Source of the DNA: an uncultured Prevotellaceae bacterium
GTDB lineage: Bacteria > Bacteroidota > Bacteroidia > Bacteroidales > Bacteroidaceae
Assembly (NCBI GenBank): GCA_946188345.1
Contig: CAMHUI010000019.1
Span: 1-43,803, forward strand
Reading direction: 5' to 3'
Length of the DNA: 43,803 nucleotides
In this document: piece by piece, positions 36,689-43,803 of the stretch
Layout: each line of letters begins with the position of its first letter
Position numbering within the stretch: position 1 is the first letter of the stretch
Notes under the pieces: generated by a model
Told to the model about the DNA's origin: nothing
The model's input: the letters and a program-made list of their open reading frames with translations, nothing else
The model's database searches: none
Position numbers and translations under genes: made by a program

Positions 36689-38281
36689 TTATTTCTTGGC
36701 GAACTTATGGCCGTCTACGACGTAGAGGCCGGTAGTCAGGTCCGACTCTGAAAAGAGCCGGCCTGCTACTTTCTGACCATTCATGTTATAGATGCCAGAT
36801 AGGGCTGTAGCCTTGGGTGCTGCAAGGGTGGGGACGGCAGTCTGGTCGTTCTGGAACTTGACGAGCAGAGCGTACTCCGACACGCGCGACAGCGAATACT
36901 GAACGCTGCTCTTGACCTTCTCAGAATCAGTCCAGCCGGTAAGCAGGTTGATGGGCAGGATGCCCTGCAGCAGGTGGTTGTCGTAGCCATAGTCGAGTAC
37001 GGTCTGATAGGACATCAGGTAGGTGGTGATGTTGCTGTAATAAGGTTCACCGGCCACAAAGCCGCGGAAGAGAACCTGGTTGAACCAAGGATTGCCGTTC
37101 TTGCTGGGGTCGACTGATCTGTCTTCCTTCGTTATCATCGGGAAGTAGAAGATGTTGCCCACGCGGGTTCTCGGAGAGAAGAAGGTGTAGGCCTTCGTTG
37201 CTGTGGTCTCAAGCTCCTCGAGATAGTATTCGTCCTTGGTGACACGGTAGAGGTCAGCAGCTCCGGAAATCATCGTTCCGGTGTTGTAGGTGTGGTAGGT
37301 TCCTTGTGGATTGGCATTGGAGTTGACGTGGTCGCGATACTCAACTCCGTCGACGGTGTGGGTGGTGATGTCGCCGGTAGAGGCCCAGATACCGTCGTAA
37401 TAGACGCCACGGGAGGAGTTGATGAGGGTCTTGCGCTGCCAGGCGTAGATCTTCTTCGCAAAGTCAAGATAGTAGTCCGCCTTGGTCTTATGAACGGCTA
37501 CGCGCACGCCGTCGGCATTAAGCTCGTAGTAGTCCTGACCGTTGTCGGCCAATTCCCCGTTGGCATAGATTTCATAGAGCCACACCAGCGGAGAGATGAT
37601 GGGCGAATTGCTGCAGGCATGCTTCGACGTGTAGCCCGGTCCCCAGGTGATGCCTCCATACTCTTCGCCGTTGGGCTTCAGGGTGCAGTCCCATCCGTCG
37701 AGCACGTAGCGGGTGAGCTCCTCGGCCCGGTTCAGGTATTTAGCCACCTTGGTGTTGTGGTAGGCACGGATGAGTTCGCGGATAATCCACATCTGGTCGT
37801 CGTAGACATTCTCGATGCCAGCCACGTTGGCTGCGCCGGTGCTGTTAGCACGATGCACGCCATAAGGCGACCAGCTGTTGCGGCCGGTATAGGAGGCCAG
37901 GGAGAAGGTGCCCTTGTAATAGTTCATGTCGCTATAGAGGCTCTCCAGTCGCTTGACGTTCTTGGAATAGTATGTTTCGTAGAGCTCTGGGGTGGACTCT
38001 TTCATGACGGTGAGTCCTTCGAGCACCGAGTTGACGGCCTCGAGGGCTGCCGTGAACTCCCATACGCTGACGACATCATCGTTGGCACGCTTGCCGGTCT
38101 CGGCGTTAAAGAAGAAATACAGCTTGTAATAGCGCTGGTCATACATGGTGCTGAAGATTGCTTCGTTCATCTCTACGGCGCGCTGCAGGTTGCGAGCGGC
38201 CAGTTCCTGTGATGTCAGCTCCTGAGCAAAAAGAGCCGTCGTACTCATCAAGGCCACAAGGGCTACTAATACCTTTTTCAT
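36689..38281 (-). CDS. Glycoside hydrolase family 76 (alpha-1,6-mannanase-like)
   Basis: The 530-aa exported protein matches GH76, whose (alpha/alpha)6 barrel cleaves alpha-1,6-mannan, as in yeast wall mannan. The signal peptide ends near ALFAQ (residue 20). The catalytic pair is Asp161-Asp162 in NVYDDQMWIIREL, the double-Asp hallmark of the family. GITWGPGYTSKHACSNSP and GVYYDGIW line the barrel. It ends in a tail GIYNMNGQKV...GLYVVDGHKF like the sorting tails of the neighbouring genes. Bacterial GH76 genes usually lie in SusC/SusD loci for mannan use; here none is present. Confidence 0.85.
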   Translation of the reverse strand: MKKVLVALVALMSTTALFAQELTSQELAARNLQRAVEMNEAIFSTMYDQRYYKLYFFFNAETGKRANDDVVSVWEFTAALEAVNSVLEGLTVMKESTPELYETYYSKNVKRLESLYSDMNYYKGTFSLASYTGRNSWSPYGVHRANSTGAANVAGIENVYDDQMWIIRELIRAYHNTKVAKYLNRAEELTRYVLDGWDCTLKPNGEEYGGITWGPGYTSKHACSNSPIISPLVWLYEIYANGELADNGQDYYELNADGVRVAVHKTKADYYLDFAKKIYAWQRKTLINSSRGVYYDGIWASTGDITTHTVDGVEYRDHVNSNANPQGTYHTYNTGTMISGAADLYRVTKDEYYLEELETTATKAYTFFSPRTRVGNIFYFPMITKEDRSVDPSKNGNPWFNQVLFRGFVAGEPYYSNITTYLMSYQTVLDYGYDNHLLQGILPINLLTGWTDSEKVKSSVQYSLSRVSEYALLVKFQNDQTAVPTLAAPKATALSGIYNMNGQKVAGRLFSESDLTTGLYVVDGHKFAKK

Positions 38282-38334
38282 TGTTTTTTTCCTTACGTTT
38301 GTTATGGTCTGGTTTTTATTTCTATGTCTGTCTT

Positions 38335-39753
38335 TCAGTCGTCAAGGCCGAAGAGGGGGTCTTCCGGCATGAGCATGACGGGCTTCTGTTCGTATTCCTT
38401 GAGCAGCTGCTCGGGGACATATTCGTTGTTCACGACGAGGCGGAACATATATTCATTGAACCAGCGGTTGGTCATGATGAGATAGCCTGCCATGCCGCTG
38501 TCGGTGCCCCATGAATTCTCTACCTTCCACTTCAGAGGCATTCCGTTGACATCGAGGTCTACGGCGGTGAGTGTCATGGCGTGGGTTGAACCGCTGTCAA
38601 AGGTGGCAATGCGCTGGGCTTTATTCATGCCGAAGGTGGTGTTGAAGAGCGAGGCATAGTCGAAGTTCTCAAGGTCGCAATAGCCGCGCTTGCGGTCAAG
38701 CTGCTTGCCTACGTCGTAGCTGCTGTAGAGCTTGCGCCCGTCTTTCAGCGAGGCAATGGCCAACTGGGCTATCTCTTCCATTGGTAGGTTCAGGTATTTC
38801 CAGTTGTGGCCGTCGTAGGTGTGGCGGTCGTATTCCACTTCGTAGGTCTTGTGGTATTCGTGGCGCGGGTCGTTCATCACCATGATAAAGGTACCGTTGA
38901 GGGGCTTGCCGACGGTTTCGTTGTAGAACTCCATCGGGGTATACGTGCGGGCTTCGCCTTTGGTCTTGCCTTCCTTGTTGACGTGGGCATAGGTGAACTC
39001 CTTGACGGGTTCGCCGAGTGTCAGGCAGAGCATGTGGTAGACCTCCGACAGTTGTTCCGTCTTGCGCTGTTGGATGTCGGCGGCTTTCTTCTTGTCGGCC
39101 ACCATCTGCCGCAACTCAAGCCCAAACTCGCGGAGTTTCGACGAGACGACGGAGGCCATGCGCGAGGTGTTCTCGGCGGAGAAGGTTTCTGGCTGCACGC
39201 ACTTCGGTACGAGGCCATACTTCGCTGCGAGGTCGGCCACGCCGCAGAATGTTCCGCCATCGTTGATGGGATGGTGGAAGAAGAACTGCACCCGTGGGTC
39301 GTCCAAAGGCTTGTCGGCTGTCTCCAGGGCTCCCTGCAACATCAGGTTGGCCTTCTCCAGCTGGTCGTAGAAGAACAGGTAGTCGTGTGAGAACTCAACG
39401 GCCAGTGTGTCGGCATGCTGCTTGGCAAAGTTGGCACGCAGCACGTTCAGTCCGGAAAACATCCAGCAGCGTCCGCTCGACTTCTGGTCGTGGATTGACT
39501 GCTTGGGCGTCTCAACTGAGAAGTGGTTGTCGATGGGTTTCCGGTTGGCAAAGTTCTGGGCCAGGTCGTCGATTTTGTTCGAAGCGATGGCATTGAAGAG
39601 TGCCTTGTTGTTGGGTTCCTGTTTGGCTATCTTCTCCAGCATTTGCGGAGTGATGGCTCCTGATGCGAGCTTAGCCCTTTGGTTTTGGGCAAGAGCCTCG
39701 CCCGTGCCGATGAGACACAGGGCGAGGATGGTGATGATGGTTGTTTTCTTCAT
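38335..39753 (-). CDS. Exported C1-family peptidase (PepC/bleomycin-hydrolase-like)
   Basis: The 472-aa papain-fold peptidase resembles aminopeptidase C. The catalytic Cys96 is in QKSSGRCWMFSGLN, His391 in GSTHAMTLTAVD and Asn413 in KVENSWGT. Canonical PepC is cytoplasmic, but here a clear signal peptide (MKKTTIITILALCLIGTGEALAQ) precedes it. Exported PepC-like peptidases trim peptides released by other proteases. It lies 14 bp after the C10 protease and 53 bp before GH76, in the same operon, which supports a joint role in protein breakdown. The tail does not have a T9SS motif. Confidence 0.88.
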   Translation of the reverse strand: MKKTTIITILALCLIGTGEALAQNQRAKLASGAITPQMLEKIAKQEPNNKALFNAIASNKIDDLAQNFANRKPIDNHFSVETPKQSIHDQKSSGRCWMFSGLNVLRANFAKQHADTLAVEFSHDYLFFYDQLEKANLMLQGALETADKPLDDPRVQFFFHHPINDGGTFCGVADLAAKYGLVPKCVQPETFSAENTSRMASVVSSKLREFGLELRQMVADKKKAADIQQRKTEQLSEVYHMLCLTLGEPVKEFTYAHVNKEGKTKGEARTYTPMEFYNETVGKPLNGTFIMVMNDPRHEYHKTYEVEYDRHTYDGHNWKYLNLPMEEIAQLAIASLKDGRKLYSSYDVGKQLDRKRGYCDLENFDYASLFNTTFGMNKAQRIATFDSGSTHAMTLTAVDLDVNGMPLKWKVENSWGTDSGMAGYLIMTNRWFNEYMFRLVVNNEYVPEQLLKEYEQKPVMLMPEDPLFGLDD

Positions 39754-39767
39754 ATAAAAGAGCTTCG

Positions 39768-42700
39768 TTATTTGACGATGACTTTTCGTCCGTCGACGAT
39801 GTAGGTTCCCTTGGCGGGCTTGCCGTTGATGCGGCGTCCCTGCAGGTCGAACATCTTGGCTTTGGCGGCTTCCTTCTGGGTGAGGTCACTGATGCCGAGT
39901 TCTTGGTCGCAGATGATTATCTTGTCGGCCTCGGTTCCTTCGGGCAGCTTGCTGACGAAGTAGGCGTCCATACCTTTTATCTGGGCTGCTTTCGTGGCAA
40001 GTTCGAAGGCTGTTCCATCGGCGTTGATGACGTAGACGTTGGCCATCTTGCCTTCGTTCCACTGGCCCAGGAAGTTGTAGGCTTCAGAGACGAGCTTGGG
40101 CTTGCTGTCAGTGTTGGCGTCGAGGGTGACGTTTTCTGCGGTCATCAGGATTTCCTTTCCTTCGTTGTACAATGGTGCGGCTACCACGTAGGGGATGTTG
40201 GCATCAATCTCGTCGGTATATTCGAACGACACAATGTTGTCGTCGGTGAGGTGGTCGAATTGTCTGACGAGCAGTCCTTCCTGTTCTTTCCAGTTCAGCT
40301 CTTCGCCTTCGCAGGTGATGCTTTCTGGCTTGAAGGGGAGCATGAGCACGCCCCAGTTGTTCTTTCCTGTCGAGCCTTTGGCGAAAGTGCGGTGGTAGAC
40401 CACTTTGTCGGCCTGGATGGACATGGGGATATAGAATGCGCTTCCGTCGTAGATGTTGATTTCGTCGGCATGTCCGTCACGCACTACGTTGAGTCCTTCG
40501 AGTCCGGCGATGTCGGCATCTTTGTCTACGTAGTATACGGTGTTGGGATAGCCTCCGTCTCTGACGGTTTTGATGGTCGGGTTACCTCTGAGGTCAACGG
40601 CTGCTACTCCTGAAGGTGTTCTCATGACGGCTGCGGGTAGGGCTCCGGTGATTTTGCCGTTGGCCATATAGCGCAGGATGCCTGGTTTGGTGTCGCCGAT
40701 GCGTCCGATACCCCATAAACGGGAGTTGACGGTTGCCTTGTCGTTGTTGATGGAGATGCCGAAGGTGCGGTTCAGTTCTTTTCCTTTGAAGAGATAGTCG
40801 TATGTCTCCTTGCCGCCGGCGGGTATCTGGCAATATAGTCTGACGTTGCCGTTGGTCCAGTATACGTTGGAGTTGACTTCTTTAATCCAAAGCTGTATGG
40901 TTACGATTCCTTCATAGTCTTCCGTGTCGTTGTTCTTCAGGACGACGGTTCCGGAGATTTGGTCACTGATGATGTTTCCGCTGACGTTGTTGTTGATGGT
41001 GTTGCTGACTAACGACAGATGGTTCTGCACTTCTGCGCTTGTGCCGTTGGTGGTAATCTCCACGGTTGTTTCTCCGAGCACGTTAGTGCCTTCTCCGTCG
41101 CCGCAGATCCATACATGGTAGTTGCCTGTCTCCTCGGCGCTGGTGGCGAAGAAGAGGCTGATGGTCTCCTGCTCACCCGGTCTGACGCTGAGTGCGGAGT
41201 GGGATTTGGAGCTGCCTTTGTCGCTGGTGAGGCTGGCAAAGCAGTGGATTTCTCCGTAGTATTCGGTGTTCTCGTTGTTGAAGGTCACGTCGAGGGTCTG
41301 CTGCGAGCCGGCCTTACCGTTTCCGGTGAAGGTGATGTTTGCAACGCTGAGCCCGTCGATGGGATGAATCCATGTGGCGGTAGCTTTTCGGTCTGCGTCG
41401 ACGTTGACTTCAATCCATTCCATGTCGGTGTTGAAGGATGCAGCCCAGTCTTCGCGTTTTTCCTGACGGGAGATGGGCGATACCTTATAGGTACCGGGTG
41501 CGAGTCCTATGATGGGGTAGGTATACCAGCGGTATGCGTTGATGTTATATTGTTCGGTATTGGTGTTGCCGATGGGTGTGAAGGTGCCGTCTTCGTTGAG
41601 GAATCCGATGCCGGTCTGGAATCGTCCTGCCGTGCCTGTCCAGTTGACGAATTCGCATTTGATGGCGGGTGTTCCTGCTCCGTCGGCTGTCAATGAGGGG
41701 TAGATGACGCTCATGTCGGTGTATGCGGCCTTGCTTCCTTCCTGTGGTGGAATGGCGTTAATGATGGCAGTCTGGCTCATGGAGTATCCGTCGGAGCTTG
41801 ACGATGCGCCGATGCCGCTGTTGTCGCCTGGGTTGAGGATGACGACGCGGAAGTATCCGTTGCAGCTTCCGCCCCAGCCCCAGTTGACGTGGAAGAGTCC
41901 TTCTCCGTCATACCCGTCGAGCACGAAGGAGTGTCCGCCGCCGGTGGAGTGTCCGCCGAACATCACTGGACGGCCCTGGGCTATTTCTCCGTAGATGAGG
42001 TTGGTCCATTGGTCTATGGTGTATTTCGGGCGGCTTGCTGCATAGCAGCTCTTGTCGAAGCCGAAGATGTTCTTGAAGGGAACGGGGGCGTATCCTGTTG
42101 ATGCGCCGGACGACGGGCCGTAGCCCATCTTGAGTGACTGGCCCACCATCATCATGAGCTGGGCCACGGCGGTGCACTCTTCTTCGCTGTTGGCCGACGA
42201 ATAGGTGTCGCACATGTGTTCCCAGTCGATGGCTGTGCCGCGTCTTACCGTGGGCATGCTTTCAACGTGCTCCACGCCGTCGTCGGTCTTGAAGGTGACG
42301 GAGTGTGCCGGGATGTTGGCGCGGATGTTGGCTGGATACTTCCAGAAGTTGATGACCTGTGCCATGGCTGTAGCCACGCAGCCTGTGGCGCAGCGTCCGC
42401 GCTCGTTGTTGCCTTGCCAGTATTCGGGCACCAGACGGTTGTAGGGGTCGCCCTGGTTCCATTTCGACTTCAGGAGCGACGGAATGGCGCGCAGCACGGG
42501 CTTGTTCTTCTTTTTGACCTTATATTTGTCAGAGGTGGCGTTGGTGTCGTCGAGATACTGAATCTGGTCGGCATAGCCTTGCAGGAAGCTGAGCATGTGT
42601 TCGGGCATGCGGTCGATGTCGAACGAGCCTTTGTCGGCATATCCGAGTACGGTCTCGGTGCGGTCGTCGCCGGAGATGATGACATATCCGTTGTCGTTGC

Positions 42701-42914
42701 CGGCGTTGAACACGTAATAGTAGGCCTTCTCGCTGTCGGCCTTGCCTGCTACTTTGCGCGGCGAGCGGTAGGCAGCCTTGTCGGTAGTCATCAGAACGCC
42801 TTTCGATGCCATGAATTCGCGGGCTTTCATCTTCGCTTCGTCGCGGGTGACGGGCTCTGCCCAGGCTGACAGACCTGTCATAAGGAGCGTCAGCAGAATG
42901 GTAATTTTTCTCAT
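39768..42914 (-). CDS. C10-family (streptopain/interpain-like) cysteine protease
   Basis: The 1048-aa protease belongs to family C10, with SpeB of streptococci and interpain A of Prevotella intermedia. The signal peptide ends near residue 19 (LSAWA). A Spi-type inhibitory propeptide covers about 20-140. The catalytic domain has Cys179 in GRCATGCVATAMAQVINFWKY and His328 in GGGHSFVLDGYDG, followed by NWGWGG. About 650 more residues form Ig-like beta domains, and the protein ends with MFDLQGRRING...GTYIVDGRKV, a T9SS-type sorting tail. It is much longer than SpeB. It heads the five-gene operon behind its own promoter. Activation by propeptide removal is expected. Confidence 0.93.
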   Translation of the reverse strand: MRKITILLTLLMTGLSAWAEPVTRDEAKMKAREFMASKGVLMTTDKAAYRSPRKVAGKADSEKAYYYVFNAGNDNGYVIISGDDRTETVLGYADKGSFDIDRMPEHMLSFLQGYADQIQYLDDTNATSDKYKVKKKNKPVLRAIPSLLKSKWNQGDPYNRLVPEYWQGNNERGRCATGCVATAMAQVINFWKYPANIRANIPAHSVTFKTDDGVEHVESMPTVRRGTAIDWEHMCDTYSSANSEEECTAVAQLMMMVGQSLKMGYGPSSGASTGYAPVPFKNIFGFDKSCYAASRPKYTIDQWTNLIYGEIAQGRPVMFGGHSTGGGHSFVLDGYDGEGLFHVNWGWGGSCNGYFRVVILNPGDNSGIGASSSSDGYSMSQTAIINAIPPQEGSKAAYTDMSVIYPSLTADGAGTPAIKCEFVNWTGTAGRFQTGIGFLNEDGTFTPIGNTNTEQYNINAYRWYTYPIIGLAPGTYKVSPISRQEKREDWAASFNTDMEWIEVNVDADRKATATWIHPIDGLSVANITFTGNGKAGSQQTLDVTFNNENTEYYGEIHCFASLTSDKGSSKSHSALSVRPGEQETISLFFATSAEETGNYHVWICGDGEGTNVLGETTVEITTNGTSAEVQNHLSLVSNTINNNVSGNIISDQISGTVVLKNNDTEDYEGIVTIQLWIKEVNSNVYWTNGNVRLYCQIPAGGKETYDYLFKGKELNRTFGISINNDKATVNSRLWGIGRIGDTKPGILRYMANGKITGALPAAVMRTPSGVAAVDLRGNPTIKTVRDGGYPNTVYYVDKDADIAGLEGLNVVRDGHADEINIYDGSAFYIPMSIQADKVVYHRTFAKGSTGKNNWGVLMLPFKPESITCEGEELNWKEQEGLLVRQFDHLTDDNIVSFEYTDEIDANIPYVVAAPLYNEGKEILMTAENVTLDANTDSKPKLVSEAYNFLGQWNEGKMANVYVINADGTAFELATKAAQIKGMDAYFVSKLPEGTEADKIIICDQELGISDLTQKEAAKAKMFDLQGRRINGKPAKGTYIVDGRKVIVK

Positions 42915-42965
42915 GATAAAAGTTTTTTTTTGTTAATAAATTAATAAATTCGTGCATTTAGGGCA

Positions 42966-42973
42966 CAAAGTTA
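42966..42973 (-). promoter_or_regulatory. Promoter -7 box of the hydrolase operon
   Basis: TAACTTTG on the minus strand lies 51 nt before the C10 protease ATG. A -33 TTTG is not evident. Confidence 0.65.
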
Positions 42974-43398
42974 CAAAATATTTTCGTATTGACGTTTTTT
43001 TAAATGTATTTTTTAATGTATTTTTGTCAAAGACAAAGATTTTTCTCATCTTTCGAAGATGGAGGAGGCGGACAGGCTAGAAGTACAAGACGTGCGCGGC
43101 GTTGTCCTCCCTGGCAGCCCGGCCATTCTCCTCAGAGCTCCCCGATGGTGGGCTGGGGTAGGGTTGCAGCAGGGGAGCTTCGGCTGTGAAAAATATTTAC
43201 AAAACACCCCGTTTTACCCCTCTGAGAATCGATTATTCTGAAATTATTTTCCCTTGGTCGAAAATAACGCAGCCATGAGCCATCAGAGTTAACCGACTGA
43301 GTATGAGTCGGATGGCGTTTTCTTGGTTGCCGGCAGGTAATAAAAAGGACAAAAAAGTGGAATTTGCAAACAACGTCCAACGGTGCTCCACCCAGACT

Positions 43399-43508
43399 TT
43401 TGGTACAAAAGTCCTGGCGATTTGTCGCAAATCGTATGATGATTTGTTGCTAAAGTCATGATGATTCGGTACAAAAGTCTTGACGATTTGGTACAAAAGT
43501 CTGCGAAG
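43399..43508. repeat. 22-bp-period tandem array D (5 units)
   Basis: Units start at 43399, 43421, 43443, 43465 and 43487. All open with TTTG or TTCG; units 1, 4 and 5 carry GGTACAAAAGTC, and units 1 to 4 end in GA. Compact hairpins are embedded: GACTTTTG-GTA-CAAAAGTC at 43395-43413 and GATTTG-TCG-CAAATC at 43419-43433. Unit 4 matches unit 1 of array A except near its 5' end, and unit 5 matches the last unit of A over most of its length. Confidence 0.85.
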
Positions 43509-43655
43509 GTGGTTAATAACCTCTGGATAGTTGGCCGGAAAAGTCGGAAATTTTCGCTAGAACGAAGATTTTATATGACAGGATTTTTCAGACAAAAAAC
43601 TTGACAAAATGAGTGATGGTGCCCCTATGTATTTCGTCTTTTCTTTTGCATTTCG

Positions 43656-43701
43656 CTCGCTTATTCGTAACATTGGCTACGCTGAAGTTACTTCCGCTCG
43701 G
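43656..43701. repeat. 46-bp direct repeat, copy 1
   Basis: The copy begins CTCGCTTATTCGTAACATTG and ends GTTACTTCCGCTCGG. It matches the copy at 43749-43794 at 44 of 46 positions; starts are 93 bp apart. GTAAC near the left and GTTAC near the right are inverted. Confidence 0.85.
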
Positions 43702-43748
43702 CAAAACCAATAAAAGTAAAAATATTTTTTCCTTTTCTTGTTTTTGTC

Positions 43749-43794
43749 CTCGCTTATTCGTAACATTGGCTTCGCCGAAGTTACTTCCGCTCGG
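43749..43794. repeat. 46-bp direct repeat, copy 2
   Basis: This is the second copy of the 43656-43701 repeat. The two differences give CTTCGCCGAAG, a perfect 5-bp-arm palindrome, where copy 1 has CTACGCTGAAG. The copies may belong to a larger series continuing past the window edge. Confidence 0.85.
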
Positions 43795-43803
43795 AAATAC
43801 AAA

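Larger units (their letters stand above)
42915..43803. other. Gene-poor right edge with repeats
   Basis: The final 889 bp hold the C10 promoter, a GC-rich patch at 43060-43200 with inverted arms AGCTCCCC/GGGGAGCT (43136-43143 and 43172-43179), array D (43399-43508) and two 46-bp direct repeats. Short reading frames here overlap the repeats or lack any protein signature. No gene is supported. Confidence 0.6.

Noticed and set aside
43004..43241. Two short plus-strand reading frames at the right edge
   Set aside because: They have no ribosome-binding site, promoter or recognisable protein feature, and overlap one another and a GC-rich hairpin.

Overview
The window looks like a chromosomal segment of a Bacteroidota bacterium of the Prevotella group. 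Nearly every transcription unit starts behind a TAnnTTTG -7 box, the Bacteroidota promoter type. The gene content fits: a fused hisIE, OmpA-type porins, MG2-domain and TonB-C-terminal-domain proteins, an interpain-like C10 protease, and short C-terminal tails of the type IX secretion (T9SS) kind. No ribosomal RNA, complete insertion sequence or prophage is visible. All identifications rest on reading motifs; no search was run.

Layout, left to right. 0-2 kb: sensor histidine kinase and hisIE on the minus strand. 2-5 kb: a 22-bp-period repeat array, an M15 peptidase overlapping a small zinc-ribbon protein, and a protein whose TonB-like domain lies near its N-terminus. 5-13 kb: an apparent operon of guaB, two SurA-like parvulins, an OstA-like protein and mutL. 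13-16 kb: an OmpA protein, convergent trpS, and tRNA-Val(TAC). 16-18 kb: a two-gene ATPase plus DUF4435/Toprim operon resembling the PARIS anti-phage system, headed by a second 22-bp array. 18-23 kb: cysK, then a minus-strand nhaD plus MG2 operon. 23-31 kb: a second OmpA protein, a CPA2 antiporter with a LolD-like ATPase, tpiA-SPOR-folE, a lipoprotein and xth. 31-33 kb: a beta-barrel protein and a lipoprotein. 33.5-43 kb: a third 22-bp array, then a tight five-gene minus-strand operon of exported proteins (C10 protease, PepC-like peptidase, GH76 mannanase, endonuclease I, TonB-domain protein). 43-43.8 kb: a fourth 22-bp array and a pair of 46-bp repeats.

Two systems stand out. The first is the ATPase/DUF4435 pair, whose Toprim acidic residues and ABC-type ATPase motifs are intact. 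The second is the 33.7-42.9 kb operon, which would attack protein, peptides, mannan and DNA outside the cell; three of its products share a T9SS-like tail.

The least expected observation is a set of four intergenic tandem arrays, each with a period of exactly 22 bp and 4-5 units. Their unit sequences differ, but all contain small inverted repeats, and two arrays 41 kb apart share one unit sequence. I cannot assign them a function.
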